A stretch of DNA of 64,000 bases, from positions 98,043 to 162,042 of the IMG/VR virus record IMGVR_UViG_3300027708_000022; one strand, 5' to 3'. Numbering within the stretch: the first letter of the stretch is position 1; each line of letters begins with the position of its first letter. Positions 6,206 through 14,552 of the stretch are shown here, one piece after another. A program made the translations under genes and the position numbers. The DNA is from a virus. Under the pieces are notes generated by a model, which ran no database searches, was not told the DNA's origin, and saw only the letters and a list, made by a program, of their open reading frames with translations.

Positions 6206-6937
6206 TTTTTCGCAAGCTATAATCCAAGATTTAACCAATGAAGATCGGCAGATATCTTCAGGAGTAAAATGAATCCTACTGAATTCAGGCATGGTTTCAG
6301 CAACCCTAAGAAAATCACCTAATCCGGAAATATCGTGTTTATTCTTAATTAGATCATTTTGTTTTGTGTCACCACAGAAAATTATCTTGGATCTGTAACC
6401 AACTCTAGTCACAATAGAAGATAACTCGTGGAATGTCATTGATTGACATTCATCAACTACTACAATAGCATCATCAAAAGTACAACCTCTAAGAAAACTT
6501 GTACTTACAAATTGAATAAAATCCTGTTCACAAAGTCTCTGGTAAGCATCTTTGCGACCAAATAGAGTTTCGCAAATTTGGTGATAAGGTTGTTCATATA
6601 AACTCATCTTATCTTCGACCGATCCTGGAGTAAATCCCATGTCTCGGCCTTGAACAGCTGACCGCACAATGATAACCTTTTTGAAAGGATTGGACTTATC
6701 CAATACTTCTTCTAAAGCTTTGTATAAAGCAATAAAAGATTTACCCACACCAGCTGATCCTGACAACATCATAAAGTAGTCTTGTCTCTTGTATGCATCA
6801 AAAAATAGTTTCTGATTCTCAGTCAATGGGTCAAATGTCTTTAGGTCATCTATCCTGATCTTCAGTTGTGTACCAGGTCGTGGTGTTGTAGGTTTAGGTT
6901 CTACAAAGGTGTCGGTTGTTTGCTGCTTTCTGGCCAT
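6194..6937 (-). CDS. phoH: PhoH-family ATPase
   Basis: 248 residues from the ATG at 6937 (an in-frame start at 6985 would extend into the upstream gene). A Walker A motif GSAGVGKSF and a Walker B motif VVVDECQS are present, with the PhoH hallmarks VIIVRSAVQGRDMGFTPG and FCGDTKQND. PhoH is an RNA-helicase-like ATPase common in marine and freshwater T4-like phages. Its phage role is not settled; links to phosphate stress or RNA turnover have been proposed. Its start overlaps the preceding GIY-YIG gene by 37 nt. Confidence 0.9.
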   Translation of the reverse strand: MARKQQTTDTFVEPKPTTPRPGTQLKIRIDDLKTFDPLTENQKLFFDAYKRQDYFMMLSGSAGVGKSFIALYKALEEVLDKSNPFKKVIIVRSAVQGRDMGFTPGSVEDKMSLYEQPYHQICETLFGRKDAYQRLCEQDFIQFVSTSFLRGCTFDDAIVVVDECQSMTFHELSSIVTRVGYRSKIIFCGDTKQNDLIKNKHDISGLGDFLRVAETMPEFSRIHFTPEDICRSSLVKSWIIACEKLGD

Positions 6938-7347
6938 TTTAGTTTTCCTAATACATGGGTTTTGTGAATCTTGCAAGTTACCCAAGAGTTATAATACTGG
7001 TCACTCAATAGGGCGTGCCTGTTAAAAATCTCAAATGTTTCTAAATAATTACATTCGGATCTAGTCTTACAAAGGTGTAGTATCTCTCTAGTAAATTTGT
7101 CCTCTCCTTCATGTTTAACTTCTGCTTGCAATTCTGTATTGCTTCCCCAATACTCTAGCCAATCACTGGCCTTCCGTACCTTTTTCTTTTTACCCTTGAT
7201 TTGACGATAACCAGCCTTAGTGAACAATTTCTTGCCCACATACCGTTTACCTGTTTGAATATTGGTGATAAGATACACATAGCCAATGTTATCGGCTATG
7301 TGTTCTTCTTTGAATTCTTCTGCTGTATTATGATAAAACCAAGTCAA
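6901..7347 (-). CDS. GIY-YIG nuclease-domain protein, resident type
   Basis: 148 residues. VYLITNIQTGKRYVGKK is a clear GIY-YIG core, followed by a lysine-rich insert and DWLEYWGSN, then a conserved Glu region (NYLETFEIF). It lacks NUMOD repeats. Unlike the two homing enzymes it lies on the minus strand in the middle of an operon, and proteins of this form recur next to phoH in T4-like aquatic phages. It may be a domesticated repair or restriction-like nuclease rather than a mobile one. Confidence 0.75.
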   Translation of the reverse strand: MTWFYHNTAEEFKEEHIADNIGYVYLITNIQTGKRYVGKKLFTKAGYRQIKGKKKKVRKASDWLEYWGSNTELQAEVKHEGEDKFTREILHLCKTRSECNYLETFEIFNRHALLSDQYYNSWVTCKIHKTHVLGKLKWPESSKQPTPL

Positions 7348-7349
7348 TA

Positions 7350-7496
7350 TTATTCCTCGTCTTGTTCCAACTCATTCTCTAGTATATATTCTGCACAGAA
7401 GGGACAAAACTTTGGATCATCTTCACATAACAACTCATCATAATCAATTGTAAATTTAGAATCACAATTTGAACAATGGTGCTTTAAACTTTTCAT
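7350..7496 (-). CDS. 48-residue zinc-ribbon protein
   Basis: ATG 7496 to TAA 7350-7352. The product begins MKSLKHHCSNCDSKF and contains CPFCAEYI, so two CxxC knuckles separated by about 20 acidic residues, with an acidic C terminus. This is a typical rubredoxin-like or zinc-ribbon phage microprotein. It fits exactly between its neighbours (the stop lies 2 nt before the GIY-YIG start; the start abuts the stop of the 37-residue ORF). Confidence 0.65.
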   Translation of the reverse strand: MKSLKHHCSNCDSKFTIDYDELLCEDDPKFCPFCAEYILENELEQDEE

Positions 7497-7610
7497 TTAT
7501 TTACCAAAATATGATTTAATTTTTGCCTGTGCGGCTACAGCCCAAAATGGTTGCGGAAAATTCCACCCAACAAAAACACCAACTGCGGACCAAAATAGAA
7601 TTTCTAGCAT
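7497..7610 (-). CDS. 37-residue membrane microprotein
   Basis: ATG 7610 to TAA 7497-7499. The sequence begins with LEILFWSAVGVFVGWNFPQP, one hydrophobic helix with a conserved-looking GWNFPQP turn, and ends in a basic tail. Similar tiny proteins occur in aquatic T4-like phages; no function is known. It lies directly between the zinc protein and the nuclease gene. Confidence 0.55.
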   Translation of the reverse strand: MLEILFWSAVGVFVGWNFPQPFWAVAAQAKIKSYFGK

Positions 7611-7626
7611 TTAAATCTCCTTGTTA

Positions 7627-8430
7627 TCATTTACATTTACTATGTTTTTCTTTGAGTGCTGCATCAAAATTGACAGGCCATAGTGGCAATTTTGAGTTCT
7701 TATTTGCATTGGACGGCACAGGTATTACCATACCGGCATACTTCTCAATCTCCGCAACCGTTGTTTGTACAGATGATATATTAGAACCTAATCCATTCTT
7801 ATGTGGAAATAGAAAAGCGAAAGTCTCTCCTGTTTGAGTATCTATAACAACTTTGAAAAACGCTTTAGGAACAACAACTTTATTCACACCTATGGATGGG
7901 TCTCCGTATGCATATATTGGTCCAGTCGTAATTTGTAATGTGTGATTGCGCTGCCAAGCCCATACACGAACATCAGTTTCTAATACCTTCCAAATACCAC
8001 GATTAAGGTTTGGTAATTGTGGAGACATATTGGTCATTAAAAATGATTCTAACTGAATATATTGGTCATATGATAAATCACCATCAGGAACATTATGTCC
8101 CTTATCATATCCTGTATCTGCATAGTCATCTGGTGTAGACCTTTTGTCTTTAGGTAAGGACACATCAGTAGCAAATGAATTAGTGCGTGGCCAACAACCC
8201 AACGCATTCTCAGGTTTTAGTGTGTATACTACATAAACAGGAATCTTTGCAATATTATCATATACAGTATAGTAACCGTGCCGACAAATGGATGTTGTGT
8301 CTTTCTTTTGTATCACTGGTGCACCATAAGGTACAAACTGAGCACATGATTGGACAGGCAATGGTGCCTGTTGATCCCAACCAAACGCTGAAGGTACCAC
8401 AAATAGTAATGTTAATAATAGATGTTTCAT
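7627..8430 (-). CDS. Secreted NucA/NUC1-type nonspecific nuclease
   Basis: 267 residues from the ATG at 8430, which gives a clean signal peptide (MKHLLLTLLFVVPSAFGW); the longer frame to 8475 would hide it. The catalytic region reads DKGHNVPDGDLSYD (a variant of the DRGH motif, with the general-base His), then TNMSPQLPNLNRGIW, where the Asn binds the metal. Such beta-beta-alpha-metal nucleases cut DNA and RNA without sequence preference. Export suggests action in the periplasm or outside the cell. The ribosome site AAGGA overlaps the nrdB stop. Confidence 0.85.
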   Translation of the reverse strand: MKHLLLTLLFVVPSAFGWDQQAPLPVQSCAQFVPYGAPVIQKKDTTSICRHGYYTVYDNIAKIPVYVVYTLKPENALGCWPRTNSFATDVSLPKDKRSTPDDYADTGYDKGHNVPDGDLSYDQYIQLESFLMTNMSPQLPNLNRGIWKVLETDVRVWAWQRNHTLQITTGPIYAYGDPSIGVNKVVVPKAFFKVVIDTQTGETFAFLFPHKNGLGSNISSVQTTVAEIEKYAGMVIPVPSNANKNSKLPLWPVNFDAALKEKHSKCK

Positions 8431-8431
8431 T

Positions 8432-9430
8432 TTAATCCTTATTAGCACTACCCCACACATCATTCCATGTACCACTCAATGCACCCTTCGCATAGTCGGT
8501 AGCACGATTCTCAAAGAAATTGGTGTGAGTCGGTGCGTTAATCATTACTTCCACCCACGGTAATGGGTTGCGTTTGACTTTGAAAATGCCTTTCATGCCT
8601 AGGCCAATCAATCGTCTATCTGCTATATATCTAATATATTTCTTTACATCTTCTTTAGTGAGGTTTTCACCTTCTACAATACCAAAGGCTAGGTCAATAA
8701 ACCTATCTTCTAGTTCAACCATTTTCTCTGCAATGGCGTATATACTTGATTTCAGTTCATCATTCCAAATCTCTGGGTTCTCGTTAATATAGGTCTTAAA
8801 CAACTTCATCATGTTCTCAGCGTGCATTGTTTCATCAACAATAGACCAAGTAATGATTTGACCCATGCCCTTCATCTTACCGTGACGAGGAAAGTTTAGT
8901 AACATAATAAAGGAACTAAACAACTGCATACCCTCTGTGAATGCTGAGAACACCGCAATGTGACGAGCTGTGTTCTCTTTTGTGCCATTCTTGTCTGAAA
9001 TATCTAGAACATAATCATGTTTGTCTTTCATCTCCTGATACTGTAGAAATTCATTGTATGTGGTATCAGGCAAACCAAGTGTTTCAATCAGGTGTGAGTA
9101 TGCAGCAATATGTAATGCCTCACGAGCCGCAAAGCCCATCAACATCATACGAACCTCTGGTTGTGGGAAATATGGTAAATAGTTCTTTACATAACCACCT
9201 GCTACATCAATATCACCTTGAGTAAAGAATCGGAAGATATGTGTTAGAAATTGTTTCTCACCTTCTGTTAGTTTCTTTTTCCAATCTTTAACATCTTCAA
9301 GCATTGGTACTTCTGAGTGAATCCAATGCGACTGCTCATGTTTTAACCATGCATCATATGCCCAAGGATAGTTAAATGGCTTAAAACTATCTCTTGCATC
9401 TGTAATTTTACTTTCTATTTTCTTAATCAT
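8432..9430 (-). CDS. nrdB: Class Ia ribonucleotide reductase, small subunit
   Basis: 332 residues from ATG 9430 (ATG 9442 adds four). Metal ligands of the di-iron centre are visible in AAREALHIAAYSHL (Glu, His, and the radical Tyr four residues after the His), AFTEGMQLF (Glu) and IVDETMHAENM (Glu, His), with an acidic ligand in TQGDIDV. It makes the tyrosyl radical used by NrdA to reduce ribonucleotides for phage DNA synthesis. It is separated from nrdA by one conserved gene of unknown role. Confidence 0.93.
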   Translation of the reverse strand: MIKKIESKITDARDSFKPFNYPWAYDAWLKHEQSHWIHSEVPMLEDVKDWKKKLTEGEKQFLTHIFRFFTQGDIDVAGGYVKNYLPYFPQPEVRMMLMGFAAREALHIAAYSHLIETLGLPDTTYNEFLQYQEMKDKHDYVLDISDKNGTKENTARHIAVFSAFTEGMQLFSSFIMLLNFPRHGKMKGMGQIITWSIVDETMHAENMMKLFKTYINENPEIWNDELKSSIYAIAEKMVELEDRFIDLAFGIVEGENLTKEDVKKYIRYIADRRLIGLGMKGIFKVKRNPLPWVEVMINAPTHTNFFENRATDYAKGALSGTWNDVWGSANKD

Positions 9431-10058
9431 CTTTTTTCTCATACATTGTGGTGTTTGTATCTCCTAGTGCCCATTTAGCATCAGTCTCTACAGACCATCG
9501 CTTCGTTGCTACTCTGAAATCAGGGAGTTTTAATTCTTTGGGATTGCTACTTGGTTCCAAGATTATCATTCTATTGTTTGGTTGTGCTGCGTATTGACCA
9601 TTATCACATTTAATAAAGTTATATGACTTATGATCTTCAACATCTTCACTAAAACCAGTATCAATTATATTAAAATCAGGGTGAGCCGAATCAACTGTAA
9701 ACATATACTCACCATATCTCCAATCACCGACTTTCGTTTTAAACTTACACTTCATAGATTGCAATTGTGCCTTTTTAATTACTGTAATATCATATGACAA
9801 ACAATCCCACAATTGTAAATAATCTAAAGGCATTTCATTTTCAACTTTTTTCCAACAAAATGCATGAAGTGGTAACTTATCATACAATGCACCATATTCA
9901 TTAAGATAGGCTTCAATACGGAAGGCCTGACCTCTTAATGATTTGATTGATACCCACCAACAAGGAACTAATTCACCAAATCCTTTTTGAAAATCATAAA
10001 GAAACTCTTTACGAACAAAACATTTTACTGGTGGTAGATTTGCAATAATATGTGCCAT
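9423..10058 (-). CDS. Conserved protein between nrdA and nrdB
   Basis: 211 residues from the ATG at 10058, 5 nt after the nrdA stop and preceded by GAAGG; ATG 10100 would overlap nrdA by 38 nt. Features include VKCFVRKEFLYDF, WWVSIKSLRGQAFRIEAYL and CWKKVENEMPLDYLQLWDCLSYD, i.e. a Trp/Cys-rich alpha/beta domain. A similar gene sits between nrdA and nrdB in T4-like aquatic phages, suggesting a link to dNTP synthesis, but no function is known to me. Confidence 0.7.
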   Translation of the reverse strand: MAHIIANLPPVKCFVRKEFLYDFQKGFGELVPCWWVSIKSLRGQAFRIEAYLNEYGALYDKLPLHAFCWKKVENEMPLDYLQLWDCLSYDITVIKKAQLQSMKCKFKTKVGDWRYGEYMFTVDSAHPDFNIIDTGFSEDVEDHKSYNFIKCDNGQYAAQPNNRMIILEPSSNPKELKLPDFRVATKRWSVETDAKWALGDTNTTMYEKKDD

Positions 10059-10062
10059 GTTG

Positions 10063-11853
10063 CTAGCCTTCGCAAGCAATGCAAATTTCACCGGCAGCAA
10101 TTGCTGACATATCCAATTCTTTAATAATTTCTCTTTCTATTCTTTTTGATACCTTATCAGCTTTAGCTAATTTCTCTGAGCGAGCATAGTAAAGCGTTTT
10201 TACTTTTCTTTTCCAGGCCATAAAATGAACAGCATGGAGATACTTCACATTAACATCTGGCCTAAAGAATAGATTTAACGATTGAGCTTGGTCAATATGT
10301 TGTTGGCGATCAGCAGCGTGTTCAATTACCCAAAATTGGTCAATTTCCATTGCTGTCTTGAATACAAACTTTTCATTTTCATCAAGCATCGTTAGGTGTT
10401 GTACTGAACCATCATTAGCAATGATACTAGACCATGTATCGGCCATCTGGTCATCAGTTAAATTTTTACTGCGAAGCAATGCATCAAGAAATTTATTCTT
10501 ATTCAGGTGAGAACCTGACAAAGTATCTTGACGGTAAGCATTAGCCCGATAAGGTTCAATACTAGGGCTAGTATTACCCATGATAATGGAACTGGATGCA
10601 TTTGGTGCTATCGCCATAACATGACTAAAACGAAAACCAGTGCCCACAGCGTCAGGAGCTTCACCCCGTTCTTGGCCAAGTTGAATATTAGCATCATTTA
10701 ATCCTTTTCTAATATGACTAAACATTTGATTGTTTGCGATTTTAGCCATCACACCTTCAAATGCCAAGTTTTTCTTCTGTAGGTAGGCATGGAAACCTAA
10801 TGCACCAACACCAATCGACCTCTCACGCATTGCAGAGAATTTAGCACGAGCAATACCATCATGTGCATGGTCAATGAAATACTGTAATACATTATCTAGC
10901 ATCTCAGCTATGTCTTTTAGAAACAATGGATTATCTTTCCATTCATCATAGTATTCTAGGTTGACTGATGATAAACAACACACCGCGGTGCGGTCTTTGT
11001 CAGTAGGTAGAATAATCTCGGAACAGAGGTTTGATTGCTTAATTGATAGACCAAGTTTCTTTTGAAACTCAGGCATGGCACGGTTGCTTGTGTCGATGTA
11101 ATGAATATATGGTTCACCTGTTAACATACGAGTTTCAAGTATGCGTTGCCATAATTCACGAGCAGGAATGGTATCACGCACTTCACCAGAAGCGGGGTCT
11201 TTTAGTTCCCATGTATCGTCCACATTGGCATCCAACATAGAGGCCTCAACCAATTGCATGAAGTCATCGGTGATATTAACACCGTGATGCAGGTTAAGTG
11301 TACGCATATTCTGGTCACCCGTTGGTTTACGCATCTCTAAAAACATTAGAATGTCTGGATGATTGATATCAAGGTATGCAGCATAACTACCACGGCGTGT
11401 GCGGCCTTGACGATATGCCAATGACGATGCATCATAGGTTCTAAGGTGAGGCATAACACCGGTTGATTTATCACCTGCACTACGAATGCCTACACCAATA
11501 CCAATGCCACCACCCAACATTGATAACCAGTTTACTTCCGAGAGACAATCGACCAAACCTTCTGCGCTATCATGAAGATAAGGTAAGAAGCATGATATAG
11601 GAAGGCCACGAGCACTACGCCCAAAAGAAAGAATGGGAGTAGAATAACTGAGCCAATGGTTACTGCTGTAGTCATATAATCTCTGCGAATGTTCCAAGTT
11701 TGACCCGAACGCTTTCGATACATATGCAAACCTCTCCTGTGGTGATTTTTCTTCTTCTTTCATGTACGATTCTTTCAATCGTAAAATACCTAATTCATCA
11801 AACAAACCATCACGAGAATAGTCTACCATAATACCGTTAACGATATCTTGCAT
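10063..11853 (-). CDS. nrdA: Class Ia ribonucleotide reductase, large subunit
   Basis: 596 residues. The active-site Cys/Glu motif QSNLCSEI, the redox Cys pair (LPISC near residue 90 and AVCCLSSVNLEYY), the tyrosine pair TLYYARSE and the C-terminal cysteines CIACEG are all present. The N-terminal ATP-cone found in many cellular NrdA proteins is absent, so allosteric inhibition by dATP is probably lost, as is usual in phage enzymes. With NrdB it makes dNTPs. Confidence 0.95.
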   Translation of the reverse strand: MQDIVNGIMVDYSRDGLFDELGILRLKESYMKEEEKSPQERFAYVSKAFGSNLEHSQRLYDYSSNHWLSYSTPILSFGRSARGLPISCFLPYLHDSAEGLVDCLSEVNWLSMLGGGIGIGVGIRSAGDKSTGVMPHLRTYDASSLAYRQGRTRRGSYAAYLDINHPDILMFLEMRKPTGDQNMRTLNLHHGVNITDDFMQLVEASMLDANVDDTWELKDPASGEVRDTIPARELWQRILETRMLTGEPYIHYIDTSNRAMPEFQKKLGLSIKQSNLCSEIILPTDKDRTAVCCLSSVNLEYYDEWKDNPLFLKDIAEMLDNVLQYFIDHAHDGIARAKFSAMRERSIGVGALGFHAYLQKKNLAFEGVMAKIANNQMFSHIRKGLNDANIQLGQERGEAPDAVGTGFRFSHVMAIAPNASSSIIMGNTSPSIEPYRANAYRQDTLSGSHLNKNKFLDALLRSKNLTDDQMADTWSSIIANDGSVQHLTMLDENEKFVFKTAMEIDQFWVIEHAADRQQHIDQAQSLNLFFRPDVNVKYLHAVHFMAWKRKVKTLYYARSEKLAKADKVSKRIEREIIKELDMSAIAAGEICIACEG

Positions 11854-11870
11854 TAAAAACTCCGTTATTA

Positions 11871-12551
11871 TTATTTTGTTACAAACTCTGACGCCATCGG
11901 GAATACTTTGGCAATTACTTCAGCACAGGCTCTTGCGACCTGCATATGTTCTTTTTGCGTACCGTTACCTGAACGCACTTGAATAAAGTGTAGCCAACTT
12001 CTGAGAGTGCCATTAACATATAAACGACTTACTGTTAGACCTTCTGGTAATACAACACGAGCTTGTTCTTTTGCAATACCATGTGTTACTGCCCACTCAT
12101 AAGCTTTCTTTGAAGAATTGATTACGTCTTGTTGTAACCATTTCCATTGTTCTTTAAGATTTTCACCAAATAAAGTATCTTCAATCTCTACACTATTCTG
12201 ACGATTCTTTGTGTCTTGCAACCTTGCTTCTCTCAATACGAAATCCAAATCTTTGGTTGGGTCAGCATATCGTTGACTAAATTCCTGGAAGGAAAAACTT
12301 CGGTGTCTTAGTATTTGTCTAGCAATATCCCTGGTGGTGGTAACCTCTAGACACACACTCACAGTTTCCAATGGACTCCAATGAGCATTCTTTACCAAAT
12401 AATTGATAAGTTTTTCTGAGGTTTCTGTATTGAGTTGGTTACTAGGGTTTGATACACGAGCGCAGAATGCAACCAAGTCTTGCATATTTTCTAAGCCTTC
12501 ATTACGCATTTCTTCTGTTGGCTGACTATAGCTTATAATTTTCACGTTCAT
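11871..12551 (-). CDS. thyX: Flavin-dependent thymidylate synthase
   Basis: 226 residues from ATG 12551 (GGAA upstream; ATG 12563 adds four). The ThyX motif RHRSFSFQEFSQRY is exact to the RHRxxSxNxxSxRY consensus except Gln for Asn. TLRSWLHFIQVR holds the second FAD/dUMP-binding stretch. It methylates dUMP to dTMP using FADH2 and methylene-tetrahydrofolate. The gene follows primase with a 4-nt overlap and precedes nrdA, forming a nucleotide-synthesis block. Confidence 0.93.
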   Translation of the reverse strand: MNVKIISYSQPTEEMRNEGLENMQDLVAFCARVSNPSNQLNTETSEKLINYLVKNAHWSPLETVSVCLEVTTTRDIARQILRHRSFSFQEFSQRYADPTKDLDFVLREARLQDTKNRQNSVEIEDTLFGENLKEQWKWLQQDVINSSKKAYEWAVTHGIAKEQARVVLPEGLTVSRLYVNGTLRSWLHFIQVRSGNGTQKEHMQVARACAEVIAKVFPMASEFVTK

Positions 12552-13576
12552 ACTTTTTTCCATTGATTAAATTTTATTTGAGCTTGCAACCCTCTGAAGG
12601 TGTTACTACTTATAATACTTTCTATTTCATCCGGTGAAATACCAGACATTATCACCTCATTTATATCTTTACCTTGCAACGTATCAGGCCAAATCACAAT
12701 GTTATGTCCTAATGTAATTGCAGATTGCATCATTCTCACAATATCCTTGTTTCGGTTTTCATTGTCATAAATTAAAACCTTATTAACGGCAGAAATTTTA
12801 TCTGCTACTTGTATAAGGTTTGCATCAGCAGCTGCAAGACAGTTATTTATGAATAAACTATCTATAGGACCCTCTACAATCTTTACCGTATCATGTATAT
12901 TTAATCTATCCATACCGAATATAAGTTTATTATCACTAGTATCTGTCCGCACAGTAACATATCTCAGAGTCTTGTCCGAAGTCTCCAATGCACGGCCAGA
13001 CACAGCTACAAGACTGTTGTACTCATCATAGAACGGTATAACTAGTCGTGCATCATCAAACAATACTTTGCCGTGATCTGGTACCAAGGCATCAATAAAC
13101 TTCTTATAGTGTTGGGTGAACAATAATTTGCCATGTACACTATTGGGTATCTTTCTCTTAGTTAGGTATGTTAGGCAGAAATGACCAGTAGGCAACTTGT
13201 CACACCATTCGGCGTGTTCAAATGTTTTTTCTTTATCAACCTTATCAAATCTAGGTGATGGTACATTAAAGGTTGGTTGTTTGGCATTAGTATGACCACT
13301 ATTGCCAGACCTATATCGTTCAAGGATATATTCCTTGTATAGTGTACTATCAACGTGCTCAAGTAACTTACCTAGACTAGTGCCTAGGCCACAGTTTTTA
13401 CATGAGTAGAAGAGGTTATTGCCTTTTTTGTAGACGTAACCGCGAGCCTTGGTAAGGTTCTTGGTTGAGTCGCCACAAACAGGACAGGAAAAGTTCCAAA
13501 GGTAATCATTTTTACGTTTGAAATTACGGAGACGGTGGGACAAGAGTCCCACAAATTTTGTTTCAATATGTATCAT
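12548..13576 (-). CDS. 61: DNA primase (T4 gp61-like, DnaG-type)
   Basis: 342 residues. An N-terminal zinc finger (CPVCGD...CKNCG, about residues 31-63) is followed by a TOPRIM domain with IVEGPIDSLF and LIYDNENRNKD as the acidic metal-binding motifs. It lays RNA primers on the lagging strand together with the helicase at 37890-39287. It starts its own transcription unit: a TTGCAT-N17-TATACT promoter lies at 13583-13611. Confidence 0.88.
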   Translation of the reverse strand: MIHIETKFVGLLSHRLRNFKRKNDYLWNFSCPVCGDSTKNLTKARGYVYKKGNNLFYSCKNCGLGTSLGKLLEHVDSTLYKEYILERYRSGNSGHTNAKQPTFNVPSPRFDKVDKEKTFEHAEWCDKLPTGHFCLTYLTKRKIPNSVHGKLLFTQHYKKFIDALVPDHGKVLFDDARLVIPFYDEYNSLVAVSGRALETSDKTLRYVTVRTDTSDNKLIFGMDRLNIHDTVKIVEGPIDSLFINNCLAAADANLIQVADKISAVNKVLIYDNENRNKDIVRMMQSAITLGHNIVIWPDTLQGKDINEVIMSGISPDEIESIISSNTFRGLQAQIKFNQWKKV

Positions 13577-13582
13577 AATATA

Positions 13583-13611
13583 AGTATAACATAAAAACTA
13601 AGGCAATGCAA
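13583..13611 (-). promoter_or_regulatory. Sigma70-like promoter for primase/thyX
   Basis: On the minus strand TTGCAT (13611-13606), 17 nt, TATACT (13588-13583), ending 7 nt before the primase ATG. The very short leader means the ribosome site lies close to or downstream of the transcription start, so the exact start codon use deserves a check. Confidence 0.6.
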
Positions 13612-13613
13612 AC

Positions 13614-14111
13614 TTATTTTAACAATTTCTCTACAATATCTAGATGCCCAAACAACCATCCACCAATACCGATGGCACCAACAATCATCCATTTCCACTT
13701 TTCTATTTCAGCAACCCTGTCACCAATTTTGCCTTTGTCCACATCTTTCTCGACAACCTTGTTTTGATTTTCATCTTGAGGTTTATGGTTAATCAAATCA
13801 GATCGTAATGCATCAATCCTTTCGGTAATGCGATGCTCAACTTGGTCTATCCTATCATGAATTTCACGGTTGATTGTTGTAATTCTAGAATGAAGCTCTT
13901 TATAATCTTGCTTCAAATCATATTCTGCTCTCTCATGTTGCTCATGTTTATTATCATGCAAAGCGATCATCCTTATAAGGTTCATATTCATTTCTTGAAT
14001 CTTTTCGATAGATTCGGATAGCTTGTCACATAACAAGCTGGTGTGCTGAATGTCTTTGTTCAACAAACCGACTTGTAATTTGACTTCATTGAATTCTTGT
14101 TCGATAGCCAT
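13614..14111 (-). CDS. Coiled-coil protein with C-terminal membrane segment
   Basis: 165 residues. A long coiled coil covers residues 1-110 (for example KDIQHTSLLCDKLSESIEKI and RIDQVEHRITERIDALRSDL), a charged linker follows, and a tail IEKWKWMIVGAIGIGGWLFG forms one membrane span. The design resembles XhlA-type proteins that work with holins. It has its own late promoter (14184-14191), which fits a lysis or virion role. Downstream of it the strand enters primase with only 37 nt between. Confidence 0.6.
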   Translation of the reverse strand: MAIEQEFNEVKLQVGLLNKDIQHTSLLCDKLSESIEKIQEMNMNLIRMIALHDNKHEQHERAEYDLKQDYKELHSRITTINREIHDRIDQVEHRITERIDALRSDLINHKPQDENQNKVVEKDVDKGKIGDRVAEIEKWKWMIVGAIGIGGWLFGHLDIVEKLLK

Positions 14112-14183
14112 TGTTTGATTCCATGTTTCTATATACCTTTATGATTGTTATTGCCCTATAAAGGCCTTTGGTATAAGTATTCT

Positions 14184-14191
14184 TATTTATA
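14184..14191 (-). promoter_or_regulatory. T4-type late promoter TATAAATA
   Basis: Perfect match on the minus strand, 73 nt upstream of the coiled-coil membrane protein start at 14111. The surrounding gap 14112-14297 otherwise holds only short inverted repeats and no ORF. Confidence 0.7.
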
Positions 14192-14297
14192 TTGATCTTA
14201 CCATGGTAATCTATAGACTATCAAAAGCATACACCACCAATTATAACATCGTCAAGAGGGTTAAAGTGGTAATGTTATCAATTTATTTTAAGAATAC

Positions 14298-14552
14298 CTA
14301 CAATGGTGGTTGGTGTGCAGGTGGTTGTGTGAAATTAGAAGTTATTTGAGTATTGTTGTTTTCACTAGAACTTATATCATCCATCGTTGCAAAACCCATA
14401 TACGAACCAACCACAGCAGATACAAAGAGATAAAACGGCATTGCAATTGTACCAAGTGTGGGTGATTCAGATACTAAAATAAGTAACGGAAACACCAATC
14501 CAGCAAGCATTGATAGCCATGCCATTCTGCGCCTGTTTTTCCAACGATCCAT
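14298..14552 (-). CDS. Holin candidate (two-span membrane protein)
   Basis: 84 residues starting MDRWKNRRRMAWLSM, with two hydrophobic segments (LAGLVFPLLILVS and MPFYLFVSAVVGSYMGFA) separated by a short turn, and a polar, Pro-rich tail. A positively charged N terminus with two spans fits a class II holin. The position immediately downstream of the endolysin gene (1-nt overlap) supports this. Members of this family are annotated only as phage membrane proteins elsewhere, so the holin call is inferred from context. Confidence 0.6.
   Translation of the reverse strand: MDRWKNRRRMAWLSMLAGLVFPLLILVSESPTLGTIAMPFYLFVSAVVGSYMGFATMDDISSSENNNTQITSNFTQPPAHQPPL

Noticed and set aside
6901-7347. Third free-standing homing endonuclease
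   Set aside because: It has a GIY-YIG core but no NUMOD repeats, no own promoter or leader, and is embedded in the operon direction; more likely a resident gene.
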